Of a DNA stretch of 64,000 nucleotides, positions 35,854 through 46,511 are shown one piece after another. The notes beneath the pieces are model-generated. The model worked only from the letters and a program-made list of their open reading frames with translations. It did no database searches and was not told the origin of the DNA. Within the stretch, counting starts at the first letter, position 1. Each line of letters begins with the position of its first letter. The translations under genes and the position numbers were made by a program. The stretch comes from Monocercomonoides exilis (lineage: Eukaryota > Preaxostyla > Oxymonadida > Polymastigidae): the NCBI GenBank assembly GCA_001643675.2, contig LSRY02000009.1, forward strand, positions 1,556,001 through 1,620,000, written 5' to 3'.

Positions 35854-36725
35854 CCATCTCTCTGCCGCTTTCCTTCTCGTGTTGCCTGTGAGCGGGGTCC
35901 TCTCCGAAAAAACTGTGAGCCCCAGATCTTTCTTGGGCCAGTGTAATTTCTTCTTGGAAGCCCCTGTGTTGCAGAGCTCCTCTCTCCTTTAGACCATAAG
36001 GAACTTGTTGACTTTCTGCTCGTTACTTTAACGGGGGTTGAGGAGCTTGTCGCCAATCTTGTCTCCTTTAAAATCTGCTCCTGGCGTTCGGTTAATAATC
36101 CCGTCACATTTTCTGATTTCATTTGCTCCGCCATCCGAAAACCAAATCTTCCTTGCAGCCTGGTTGTTCTCGCCTCCTGCAATGCCTTCGCTATAAGCAG
36201 TAACGCGTCAGCTCCCCTTTGTGCACTTTCCCGATGAGGGTCTGAGTCCGCCAAGCTCAGAAGCTGAGCCTTGAAAGCCTGATACAAACACAGCTCTATT
36301 CTATAACCCGCGGAATCCAACGCATCATTAAACCAATTGGCCGATTTTTGGAAGGGGGGAGGCACTGGCTGCAATACTGGGCTTAGATCCTGAAGCGCGT
36401 ATTTTTGTTCAATACTTTCTATTGAAAAGGCAGGAAGTTGAAGATCAAAAATGGATCTATTTGGTTCCTGACCGAAAATGCTATTAAAAACGTCAGCAGC
36501 CCTTTCGTGCAAGTCTGAGTCTGTTTCTTCTTCTGTGCTCTTTTCTTCGGTTGCTCTTGCCGCTGTTTCCGGAGGACTTGATTGAGAAGATACCGACGCA
36601 GAAGAAGGAATTGGTGGAAGGAGCGTTTGGACCCCAAGCTGGCTTTGCACCCCACCTGGCAGTGAGGCTGCTTCGGTTGCCGGTGTAAGTCCAGTTGTCT
36701 GCGGGAAAAATGGTGATTGCATCAT
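35802..36725 (-). CDS. DIRS Gag-like protein
   Basis: A 308-residue frame starting at the first ATG pair inside the terminal repeat region; an upstream extension of the open frame begins outside the element and is ignored. The protein is Ser/Pro/Thr-rich at the N-terminus, has a helical centre (FNDALDSAGYRIELCLYQAF, SLADSDPHRESAQRGADALL) and a basic C-terminus. No zinc knuckle is seen. Its position first in the element and overlap with the RT frame fit the structural protein of DIRS elements. The assignment rests on position rather than on a diagnostic motif. Confidence 0.7.
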   Translation of the reverse strand: MMQSPFFPQTTGLTPATEAASLPGGVQSQLGVQTLLPPIPSSASVSSQSSPPETAARATEEKSTEEETDSDLHERAADVFNSIFGQEPNRSIFDLQLPAFSIESIEQKYALQDLSPVLQPVPPPFQKSANWFNDALDSAGYRIELCLYQAFKAQLLSLADSDPHRESAQRGADALLLIAKALQEARTTRLQGRFGFRMAEQMKSENVTGLLTERQEQILKETRLATSSSTPVKVTSRKSTSSLWSKGERSSATQGLPRRNYTGPRKIWGSQFFRRGPRSQATREGKRQRDGWTTTNWRYYSRSRGQQ

Positions 36726-36737
36726 TGATCCGATCGT

Positions 36738-36829
36738 GGCGACTACCCATAGATCGTGGTTCTCAATTATAAGAGAAGGAATTGATTGAAGATTTTCTTG
36801 ACAATAAAGGTGCTTATGCACTTTTATTA
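36738..36829. repeat. DIRS terminal repeat, 5' end of the element
   Basis: Positions 36738-36785 are the inverted copy of 32180-32227; the outer 44 bases are shared only with the internal complementary region. Confidence 0.9.
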
Positions 36830-37051
36830 TCGAGAGATAAAAATTGATTTCACACTGACGAGAAAAAATTCTCCTGACTGACCGAACATTCAATTTTTCA
36901 ATCCGTCACCCAGGCTTAATATCAAAAATTTCATATTTAATTCAAATTTTCGTTTCCACTTTCGAATCTTTTATTGAATGTGTGAAATTGCATTATCCTT
37001 AAATAGATTCCATATTGGTGAAGTTTGGTGTATGCCAACGAAAATTTGAAT

Positions 37052-37417
37052 AAAATATGAAATTTTTGATATGGGTCATTATTTTTCATATCGTAACTTT
37101 GTTCGAAGAAAGATCTTTTTTTAAGTAATTGTGGTATAATGAGATAAGAATCAAAAATACATGTTTATAAATAAATAGAAAAAGAATCGCGATCGAATTT
37201 TTGAAAGTCAAGTTAATTTGAGAAAATCATATAAATTCCATTATAACATTTATTTATTGAGTTATTTCTTTTATTTGAATTATTTGATATCACAGAACCC
37301 AACAAGTTTAATTATTGTTTGTATATAATTTAAATTTGAGTGTGATTTAATAGCATAACTTTTTTTGAGATGATTCGTATGAGCTATCATCAGAAAATGA
37401 ATTATTGATTTATTTTT
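37052..37417 (+). repeat. Left arm of the 366-bp inverted repeat
   Basis: Matches the reverse complement of 41035-41400 across its length by eye; the match ends abruptly at both borders. Confidence 0.9.
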
Positions 37418-38400
37418 GAAAATTTTAGAGAAATTGATGAATTTTATTTTTTTGTATTGTTATTTATGACTTTATTACAGTTATGAAAGACACTTATTTT
37501 ATTTATAGCATTTTTGATGTTACAAGTGAATTAATGTTTGTCGAATTTTGTTGGAAGGAAATGCGAATAAGAATCAAAAAATGGATAGAAAAATAAACTT
37601 AATAAGGAATATTTTTTATAGATTTTTGAGAGCTAATGAAAGAAAATGATCATTGAGGTTCTAAAATATTTTTGAACTGTTTCTTAAATTTTCAAAGTTT
37701 TCTTCATTTTTCTTTGTATGAAACATTTAACATAACTTTGTTTGTGGAAAAGTTTATTGTTTTTGAGATGTGCACTTCATTTTTCATTGAGAAGAACATT
37801 TATTAATCTGAATTTTCAAGAGATACTTTTTTTTTTGAGAAGTTTGATAGAAGAACTCAAAAAACAAAAAACCTTAATTCGATATATCTGAAAACATAAT
37901 ATTTGCAAAAGTAATTCCAATTTTTCTATTTCTAATGATCAGGGAATGGGGAAATGAAAAGAAATACTGAAAAAGCCAACAAAAAAGGCAATGAAAAACA
38001 AGCGAAATTAATGAAAGCCAAATTGAATCTTTCATATTGATCAGTTTCATTTAATTCATCAACATTAGGCATATTTTTTGGATGAATAATAACATGTCAG
38101 GCAATCACATCATCCTTCAGCGTGCTTTTCTAAATGAAAAACTCAGAAAAGCAGGTGCTGAATTTGACATATTTCGAATTGTCAACACTTTGCCTGAACG
38201 GATCAACAAATAAAATGACAATCCAACAAGCCATCAGAAAAAAATCATTTCAAATAAGATTCTTCTGCTTGTCTCTGATCATTATTGCACTTTATTATCT
38301 CTTGCATTTTTGTCAGAACTCATTCTCCCACCACACTCCATTCCTCTTTTCTTTCAGCCTTGTATCTGCTATTTCTTCTTTTTAACTTTCTTCACTTCCT
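37418..38400. other. Left interior of the inverted-repeat unit, no gene seen
   Basis: A+T-rich, frequent stops on both strands. A plus-strand frame beginning at 38134 is antisense to the C/T-rich, minus-coding region that follows and is not supported. Confidence 0.5.
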
Positions 38401-38489
38401 CTCTCTCTCTCTCTCTCTCCTCCTTCACCTCTTCCTCCTCCTCTTCTCCATTCTCCTCCTCTTCTTCCACCTTCTCTCTCACTCATCTT

Positions 38490-40606
38490 CTTTCAGTGCT
38501 TTCTCTTCTTCTTCTTTCTTTTTTTTTGCTCCTTCATCATTCTCGCTTCCTCTTCTTTCCTCTTTCTCTCATCTTCTTGATTCTGCATCTCAATTATTCT
38601 GTCCATCTCCAATTTCTTTTGCCACTCCCTTTCCTCTTTTTCTCTTTGACTCTCCCATTTGTCCTCCTCATATTTCGTTATGAACTGCAGGTTGTCTTGA
38701 AGCACTTTTCTCTTTTCAAGCTTCAGTTGTGCTTCACTGCCTGTTCTCTCGCAATGCGCTACGCCTGGTCTCCTTCTCTGAGGGTGATTTTCTCAAACAC
38801 ATCCTTCGCAACATCAATCGACAAATCAATAATCACCGGCCTTTCTTTCATCTTCTCCTCATCTTTCATCCTTTCCTGGTTAGCGCTCGTCTGCCTCCTT
38901 TCCCAAAGCTCCACATCTTCCTCGTATCGCTCAATGCCCTCCTCTCTTATTCTGAGCTTGTTGAACCAGATGTCCCATCGAGAGAAAAAGACATAGAATT
39001 GGAAGGAGCTGCCTGTGACAAAGTAGTCGGAGCTGGATGCTTCTGCTTCATCAGCCCCTGGTGTCGCATCAGATACGCTTCCCTCATCCGCTTGATGTGC
39101 ATCTGGATGTCTGCTGAATTCTTTGCCTCTGATACTTCAGCCGCGCTCATGTTCTCCTTCTCTTTCTCCTCTTTGCGTGCCTTCTTGCTCCATTTCTGCT
39201 CCAACTCCTTCCGTTTCTCCTCTTTCTCCTTCCTGATTCTCGAATGCGACTTCTCCTCCATCTTGAACGGGCGTGTGAAGAACGGATGAAGCTCCTCGTC
39301 TGACGTGGGAAGGCACGTCACAGACGTCGACGTGCTCGCATTCTGCCCAGCAGCTGATGCTTGCCAATGCGATGCACGTGTTGAAGACAGGTTGTCTTTC
39401 TGGATCAGGCTCAGGCTCTGGTTCAGCTGCACTGCTCCCTCTTCAGCACTTCCTTCGCTCTTCTCTCTGTCGTTCACCGTCATCCCCTATTTTTCGCCTC
39501 TTTCGGTGTCTGTCTGATTGGCTTTGTGGCTGTCCTGCTGTGCTTGTTTCATCGACGGGATTTGATGCTCAATCTCTTCGCTGTTTGTTTCGTCAGCTGG
39601 TAGCATCGCCTTCCGCTGAATGAGCATGTTCAGCTCATCCTGCTTACTTTCCGCCTGCGAATCACTCTCTTCCTCTGAACCCTCTTCTCTTTTTGCTTGT
39701 TTTCGTCTTTTTGAGGCTTTTCAGACGTTTTCTGGCTTCCTTCGCTGCAACTGTCAGACGACGAGGCTTTCTGCCCTGCTTCTTCATTCTCTTTGACTCT
39801 TGCTCCAATTTCGCTTGCGTTCCCTTCTCCTTTCTAAGCTTTCCTTTTCTCCTTCAACATCTCCTTTCTCCTTCTTTCCACCTCTTCTGGTGTGATGCTC
39901 GGATCCAATGTAATGAAAGACGATATCTCTAATGGCTTCCCTCCCGACATCTTCTTCGCCACAGATATTTTGGGCAGCTTTTCCTCTTCTTTCTCCCTTC
40001 TTTAAATCTCCTGCTGCTCTTTGAACTTCTTCATCACCTAGTCGATCGTCTTCTGCCTAATCGATCTGATTGACGTGGGCTTTGCATTTCCATATCTTCC
40101 TTTCTTCGTCAGAAACTCATTCTTTTTCTTCTCATCCTGCTTCTCCAATCTCTTCTTCTTCTTCTTCTTCTCTTTTCCTTCTGTTCCATTCTCATAAACG
40201 CTGTCATGCATTGAATTCATCTGGCTATCCTTCTTCAAAGCCCTCGATCTATCAACAATTCCTTCAACAGCCACAAAAATCTTTCTTTTTTGCTTTTTCC
40301 ATTTTCTCTTCTTTGCCTTCCTCTTCCCCTTCCTTTTTCCCATCTTCCTCCTCTTCCTCCTCCACCTTCTCTCTCACTCCTCGTCTGCCCCATCCTCCCA
40401 TCTCCTCCAAACGGTCTCCCACACACATTTCCTCCCCTTCCAACCCCTCTCAGCATGATGTTCCAAAACATCCCTCTGCACCTGCTTAACTTAAATGCCA
40501 CCTTCTCATTATCCTTCCCCATCTCCACACCACATCCCTTCACCACAATCACACCCCCCCCACAAACAACACAAACTCCACCCAATTTCATCTTCAAACA
40601 GCTCAA
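38490..40606 (-). pseudogene. Decayed lysine/glutamate-rich coiled-coil gene
   Basis: Successive minus-strand frames give one style of protein: a basic beginning (around 40343, KKRKWKKQKRKIFVAVEGIV), then GKPLEISSFITLDPSITPEE near 39900, LNMLIQRKAMLPADETNSEE near 39640, a clean 178-codon block at 39483-38947 (DEELHPFFTRPFKMEEKSHS; DIQMHIKRMREAYLMRHQGL), RPVIIDLSIDVAKDVFEKIT near 38840, and a C-terminal coiled coil (KWESQREKEEREWQKKLEMD). Stops and frameshifts separate the blocks, for example after IRQKTID and before MTVNDREKS. I do not recognise the family. Some breaks could be short introns. It sits inside the inverted-repeat unit. Confidence 0.55.
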
Positions 40607-41034
40607 TTCCTTCCAACAAAACCGACGTTTTCCTTAATTTCCTCATATTTTTGTTCATCTTCTTCCCTTTTTCTTCAATTCATGTGTGCCAATTGACTGA
40701 AAGCTTACGCTGCAAGATCCTAACATCGCATTTTGAAAATGAAAATGAAAATTGAATTCTTGTTAAAAATCAATAAAAGATGGAAGCCAACTCCTCATAT
40801 TATTTTTGTCCTTCATAAATTTTCATTTTCGTCCATTTTCGTCTCAAGAATTATCGAAAATCCTCAACATAATTTGTTGTCTCCATTAAACATCGAATAA
40901 CATTTGCTGTTTCATTTCTTCGCTTTAATATCTGAAATCTCCCTGAATAGAAATACATCGATCGTAACATTTGAACGTCTAAATAAAAACAATATCATCA
41001 AATTATTTGTTTTGCGTTTTCACACAAAAATGGA
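40607..41034. other. Right interior of the inverted-repeat unit, no gene seen
   Basis: A+T-rich spacer between the decayed gene and the right inverted repeat. Nothing is recognised. Confidence 0.5.
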
Positions 41035-41400
41035 AAAAATAAATCAATAATTCATTTTCTGATGATAGCTCATACGAATCATCTCAAAAAAAGTTATGCT
41101 ATTAAATCACACTCAAATTTAAATTATATACAAACAATAATTAAACTTGTTGGGTTCTGTGATATCAAATAATTCAAATAAAAGAAATAACTCAATAAAT
41201 AAATGTTATAATGGAATTTATATGATTTTCTCAAATTAACTTGACTTTCAAAAATTCGATCGCGATTCTTTTTCTATTTATTTATAAACATGTATTTTTG
41301 ATTCTTATCTCATTATACCACAATTACTTAAAAAAAGATCTTTCTTCGAACAAAGTTACGATATGAAAAATAATGACCCATATCAAAAATTTCATATTTT
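41035..41400 (-). repeat. Right arm of the 366-bp inverted repeat
   Basis: Inverted copy of 37052-37417. Confidence 0.9.
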
Positions 41401-43075
41401 GTTCCAAACTTATTCCAGATTCATATAACAATGCACATAACATTATTATGCAAAAAAATATTTGAAACGAAATCCATAATTATTATTAATTTTTATTTTT
41501 GGATACAAGCTCGATATTTGAGGAAATTACCAAAGTTAATGAGTGAAAGGCTATAATTAGAATATTGTTTGAATTATTATATTATTAAAACAGGTATGGA
41601 AGTTTCACTGAATTGTCAATGCTTCTTTTATTGATTTCATATTTACTGTTACAATTTGTGTTTGTTAATGAAAAAGTATGTGGTAAATTTGTTCATTCGA
41701 ACTGAAAATTGGATGAAGACACAATTGCGTGAAGATTTGTTGGATTCTCAAAATTTTCAAGTTGAAATTAAAAGAAGAAGAAAAATCACTGTCTGTATAG
41801 AAATAGCTTCATTTCCACCTTTATCATTATCTTCTTTTTTTCCCTCTTCCTCTTTCTCCAATTCTTTTCACTCCTTTCAAACATATCCGTCTCTCTCCTC
41901 TATCTTATGTGTTTGTTGTTCACTTTTGTTTATTATCACCGAGTAGTCTGCATTTTAAATCGTCTTCTCCATCCTCGTCTCAATTTCAGGCATCTCTTTT
42001 TTATCCACACGATTCTTTGCCAAATCAGTCAACTTTGTGATGATTGTATTTGAAGGCATTGGCGTTCTCTTACATGGAGTGGGTGCAGTTGTGGATGCGA
42101 AGAACGACTGGCTCAACAGAAAAATGGAAAGTGCTACTGATGCACTCTTTGGCTGAGGGAAAGATGAAGTGCGCAAAAGCATGGAAGAAGATTGGGCTGT
42201 TGAAGGATGAAATAAAAGACATCAAGAGTGGAAGAATAATGAAATTTAGGTTTAAACAAAAAGGTTTGTTATTTTTTGATTGATTTTGTTTTTTTTAACA
42301 ATTATTTTTAAAAAAGAAATAGCTTTTCGACTTCATTCAATACTCATCCATTTTTCATGCATTGGCGTAGTCATCGCCATCTTCTTTAACTTCTTTCTCT
42401 TCGTCATCTTTGGCATTTTCTTCATCAAAGTTAGCACAACACCTAATCCATCCACTACACTCTCCCAATGCAACACTTCATCAAGCAGCATCATCTGCTT
42501 CTTAGCTTTTGTCTCTTCTCTTCAAGCACACTTCTGCTCCCCTGTCACTTCTCTTATTTCTCCCTGTCTTCCCTCTCTCTGAGATATCTGAATTTACAGA
42601 ATGCTTTTGTTCTTCACGTACCAGTTCAACACTATCATTGGATGTATTTGTGGAGCATGTCTCACTCCATTAAACAGATAAGAAGAACGACAAAATAATA
42701 TAGCTGCTAATTACACTTGCCCATTCAACACAATGAAACATCCTTGCGCTGTTTGCAGTGGGGAAGATGGTGTTTCGGAAAAAGTGTGAGGAGAAAGAGA
42801 AGGAGAAGATAGAGGAAGAGAATTTGATATATTATCCGGAAGAAGAATGGAAGAACGATCGGGTAAAGACTCAATTGAAGGAAGAATAGAGGAAGGATCA
42901 GGAAGAGGGAGAGGAGAAGAAGAAGAAGAGAAGGAGGAGAAGGAGGAATATGAAGATAGTAAGGTTGATTAAATTGTGAAGTGATTTTCTGAAGAAAGAG
43001 GATAAGAAGAAGAAGGAATTCGGGATAAAGAAGAAGAAGGGGAAGGGGAAAAGGGAGAAGAAGAAGAAAATGGAG

Positions 43076-43106
<31 letters not shown>

Positions 43107-43294
43107 CAATTTGAATGAAATGAATCGTCCAGATGGCTTTTTTTCTCATCAGAATAATGAATGAAAAATGAAATGAAGGCGCATTTGGTGAACGGTCGTT
43201 GAGAGGAAGAAATGTGAATGTAATAATTTTTGGACCACATGGCGGCTCTGCCAAATAGAATGACATAAAGGCATTTGAAGGTCGATGCTCTGTT
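41401..43294. other. Unassigned stretch with short low-complexity frames
   Basis: Frames at 41656-41946, 42044-42283 (plus) and 41955-42182 (minus) are short, antisense to one another and without a recognisable domain. 42780-43110 is a purine-rich tract on the plus strand with GAA/GGA repeats. Nothing here can be supported as a gene. Confidence 0.45.
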
Positions 43295-44024
43295 TCAATT
43301 CGAAATGAGATCAAGAAACAAAGAAGAAGGTGAAGAAGCTTGTTGATTCATTGTAGATGCAGAAGAAGAAACTGAAGCGGATGAAGTGCCATCAGTTGAC
43401 AATGAAATCGAAGATGATGGTGATGAAGAAGATGAAGGAAGAGGAGTAAAACTTGAAGGTAGCTGGATTGAAGTGTGAATTGGATAAGCAGAAGGGTCAG
43501 ATGGATGGGGCTCTTGCATTGAAGTGAATGTTGATGGATGAAGTGGTGGGTGCAAAGAAGAAGAAGATGATGAAATCGTTGAAATGATAGAAGATGATGG
43601 AGGATAAGAGGAAGAAGAAGAGGAAACATAAGAAACATCAGGAGTGCCTTGAAAAGCCATTTGAGACATTGGCAATTGAGCAAAAAATCATCTTTCTGTG
43701 GGGCCAATCCAAACTGCTCTGCTAGCTTCTTCATGCTTGTTGCTGACAGCATTTGCTGGATGGCCTTTTCTTGATCTGCTTTTGAGAATTGCATTGGATA
43801 ATTGTTTTTTATCACCACATTATGCATCGATTTGACCATAGCTTCTTGCTCTGGTGTCATCCGTTCAAAATCTAATGGATCTGTTTGTTTTTTCTTTCTA
43901 GGCTTTTTTGGAGTTACCCGATTTTTTTTCGTTTTTCTTTTACGTGCTGCTTTCTTTTTTTGATTCGCCAAAGCTATTTGCTTTGCATCAATACCGTTTT
44001 TTTACGACGAGTTTTTTGCATCGT
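43295..44024 (-). pseudogene. Basic N-terminal / Ser-rich C-terminal hypothetical protein, two homopolymer frameshifts
   Basis: Three minus-strand frames read as one protein. It would start at an ATG near 44020 with MQKTRRKK, shift at an A7 run, and continue as ALANQKKKAARKRK, PLDFERMTPEQEAMVKSMHN, YPMQFSKADQEKAIQQMLSA and KLAEQFGLAPQKDD. At a T6 run near 43687 it shifts again into LPMSQMAFQGTPDVSYV and a serine-rich end finishing at 43295. Both breaks are single-base length changes in homopolymers, so sequencing error is as likely as true decay. The strongly basic start suggests a nuclear or nucleic-acid-binding protein, which is inference. No family is recognised. Confidence 0.55.
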
Positions 44025-44170
44025 CGATCAAATTAGACTCATTTTTTTAAGTTTTGAAACTGAGCAGCCGCATTTTGTGACTGCAGAGGATTGAAAAAAA
44101 GAGCATGGGGCGTTTTAGTGAAGTTATTGACATTCACAGTGACCAATGCAGAGGAAGGCATCTGGGGGGA

Positions 44171-46395
44171 CTAGGAGCTTAAAATAGGAGGAGGCTGAGA
44201 AGATAAAGAAGAGAGAGAAGAGAGAGAAGAAGGGGTTGAAGGAACTGAAGAAGGAGTTGTAATAGAAGTGGAAAAAGAAGAAGAAGAAGAAGAAGAAGAA
44301 GAAGAAGATGTTGATATTGGAGTTGATATTGAAGAAGGAGCAGTAAATGACGATGATTGCCGTGAAGGAGAAGCAGATGCTAAAGAAGGAGTTGCAGAAG
44401 GAGCAGGCAAAGAAGAAGCAGAAGTGGAAGAAGATGATGTATTTGTTATAACAACAACAGGAGGGGGAGGGGGAGGAGAAAAAGAAGGAGCTGTAGAAGC
44501 AGGAGTAGCAGGAGTAGCAGAAGGTGAAGAAAGAGAAGGAGAAGCAGGAGCAGGAGCAGAAGCAGGAACAGGAGAAGGAGAAGGAGAAGGAGAAGAAGGA
44601 GGAGAAGGAGAAGAAGGAGAAGCCGAGTTTATGAAAGGGAACGGATGAGACTGAAGGGCAGTTGTCTTTGACGATGAATGGTAGTATGTGGGTGCGCCGT
44701 TCGCCTTCTGAGCAAAGAAGACGATTGAGCCATTGGAGGAAGAAGAGGCAGAGGCAGAGACAGTAACAGAAGAAGGAGAGAAGGATGCGATGGGAGACTG
44801 AGAAGTTGTTGATGATGATGATGATGAAGAGGAAGAAGAGGAGGAAGGAACTGAAGAAGAAGAAGAAGAAGAAGAAGAAGAAGATGATGATGATGATGAA
44901 GGCAAAGAAGTTGCAGAAGAAGAAGGAGCAGCAGAAACAACAGCCCCACCAACCTGTGAACTCAACCCAGAAATCACAGCCAATCCACCCACTGAGTTAG
45001 CATGTGTTGCAGCAGACGCTGCTGAAGCTGCAGAGGCAGCCGAAGCAGCTTTCACAGAAACGGCACCAGAAGAAGCGATCGAAGGCTGAAGAGCCTTTTT
45101 ATTGAGGAGCATGGCAGTGGGGCTGGGGTTGTTGAAGGGGCCTGCATCGAAGTTCTGGTAGCGGTGGGGGTAAGGAGTGGAGGAGATGGGTGGGGTGATG
45201 AAGGTGAATGAAGAAGAAGAAGAAGAAGAAGAGGAGGAGGAAGGAGGAGGAACAGCAGAGGAAGTTGAAGTGACAGGAACAGACAGTGGAGCATTCACAG
45301 GGACAGCAGACATCTGAGGCTGCAAGGCAGAGGAGGAGGAGGAAGAAGAGGAAGAGGAAGAAGAGGAAGAAGCAGCAGAAGCAGCAAAAGCTGGAGAAAA
45401 GCCACATGAAAAAGCAAAAACAGCCTTTTGATTGACAGATGACAGAGGAAAGGGGTAGCCAACGACAGATTGAGCAATGATTTTGTTCTGTTTAGTCAGA
45501 GCAGGCGAGTGAGAGATGGACTGAGCAAGAAGAGCAGCAGGAGAAGAGGCAGACAGAGGAAGAGAGTGTGATTGAGAAGCAGATGCAGAGGAGAGAGGGA
45601 AGGAGGTGATGGAGGAAGTATTGGGATTGACAGAAGAAGAAGAGGAAGAAGAAGAAGAAAGAGAAGAAGAAGAGGAGGAAACAGAAGAAGATACCCATTT
45701 CATTTCACTTCTGTCTAACTCGTCAATGGAGTTGGGGTTTGGCACAGGGCCACTGTTTTTGCAGGAGCGTCTGGGGACAATAGGAAACTTGGCAGAAGAA
45801 GAAGAAGAAGAAGAAGAGGGGGAAGAAGAAGAAGAAGAAGATGATGATGATGACGATGATAATGAAATTGTTTCATTTGAATGAGGAATAAGAGAAGCAT
45901 CAGGAACTTGTGGAAACGAAACAGAAGAAGCAGAAGCAGAAGAAGAAGAAGAAGAAGAAGAAAAAGAAGAAGGAGAAGAGCCAATTCCAGCAATTGCAGG
46001 CGAAGGAGTCGGAGAATTCGAAGGCGGAGAAGACGTCTGATATATTGGAAGCACAACAGGAGGTTGTGTGTGGCAGGTGCGCCGACGATGGCGAGGCTTA
46101 GAGGAGAAGCTGAATGTGCTGTCAGCATCTTCTTCTTCCTCTTCTTCTTCGCCTTTGTTTTCTTCTTCCTCTTCCTCTTCCTCTTCATCTTCTTCGTTTT
46201 CTTCATCATCGTCTTCATCTTCTTCTTCATCTCCATATCCTTCTTCTACTCTTCTGCCATCAATTTCACTTGTGCTTTTTCTTTTCCTTCCCCTTTTCCC
46301 TTTTCTCCCTTTTCTTCTTTTTCTTTCTTCTTCCTCTTCTTCATTATCATAAACCTCTTCCTCGTCTTCTTCGATTTCTTCTCCTCCATTTTCAT
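44171..46395 (-). CDS. Serine/alanine/proline-rich protein with acidic N-terminal segment (3' exon)
   Basis: The frame runs about 740 codons from a putative acceptor at 46396-46397 to the stop at 44171. It begins with an acidic-basic stretch (ENGGEEIEEDEEEVYDNEEE, then KRKSTSEIDGRRVEEGYGDE), passes RHRRRTCHTQPPVVLPIYQT, and becomes a low-complexity Ser/Pro/Ala sequence with many runs of 6-15 serines. Islands such as SIDELDRSEMKWVSS, NQKAVFAFSCGFSPAFAA and IVFFAQKANGAPTYYHSS are the only complex parts. No domain is recognised. A 116-nt intron (46396-46511; donor GTAAGC) would join it to the HEAT-like exon upstream, but the phases do not agree without a one-base shift. Confidence 0.55.
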
Positions 46396-46511
46396 CTGGA
46401 ACAATAAATGGATGAGAAAAGGAAGAGGAAGAGGAAGAAGAGGAAGAAAAGGAAGAAGAGGATGATAAAGAAGAAGAAGAAGAAATTATTTGTGAAGAAT
46501 TATCAGCTTAC

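Larger units (their letters stand above)
32160..36829 (-). mobile_element. Complete DIRS-like tyrosine-recombinase retrotransposon
   Basis: The 4,670-bp element has the full DIRS layout, read on the minus strand: Gag-like ORF, RT/RNase H/methyltransferase-like ORF, overlapping tyrosine recombinase, then an internal complementary region. The two ends share a 48-bp inverted repeat (32180-32227 and 36738-36785) but have different outer parts. The internal region at 32444-32546 joins both outer parts: its first 35 bases match the left outer end and its last 71 the right outer end, overlapping in TAA. This matches replication through a circle whose junction is templated by the internal region, the model established for DIRS-1. 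Integration at a TTA/TAA triplet is inferred. All ORFs are intact, so the copy looks young. Confidence 0.93.
37052..41400. mobile_element. 4.35-kb unit bounded by 366-bp terminal inverted repeats
   Basis: Near-identical inverted repeats lie at 37052-37417 and 41035-41400 and enclose a decayed, coiled-coil-rich reading region. No transposase was recognised inside. I see no convincing target-site duplication at the outer borders. The repeat's outer 50 bases contain a 23-bp word (ATATGGGTCATTATTTTTCA...) that also occurs inverted at 53031-53053, which links it to the dispersed GGGT elements. It could be a non-autonomous DNA transposon, a transposon remnant whose enzyme has decayed, or a duplicated repeat pair flanking a gene. 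Confidence 0.6.

Noticed and set aside
36726-36893. N-terminal extension of the Gag-like frame
   Set aside because: It begins outside the element border at 36829; the first ATG inside the element is at 36725.
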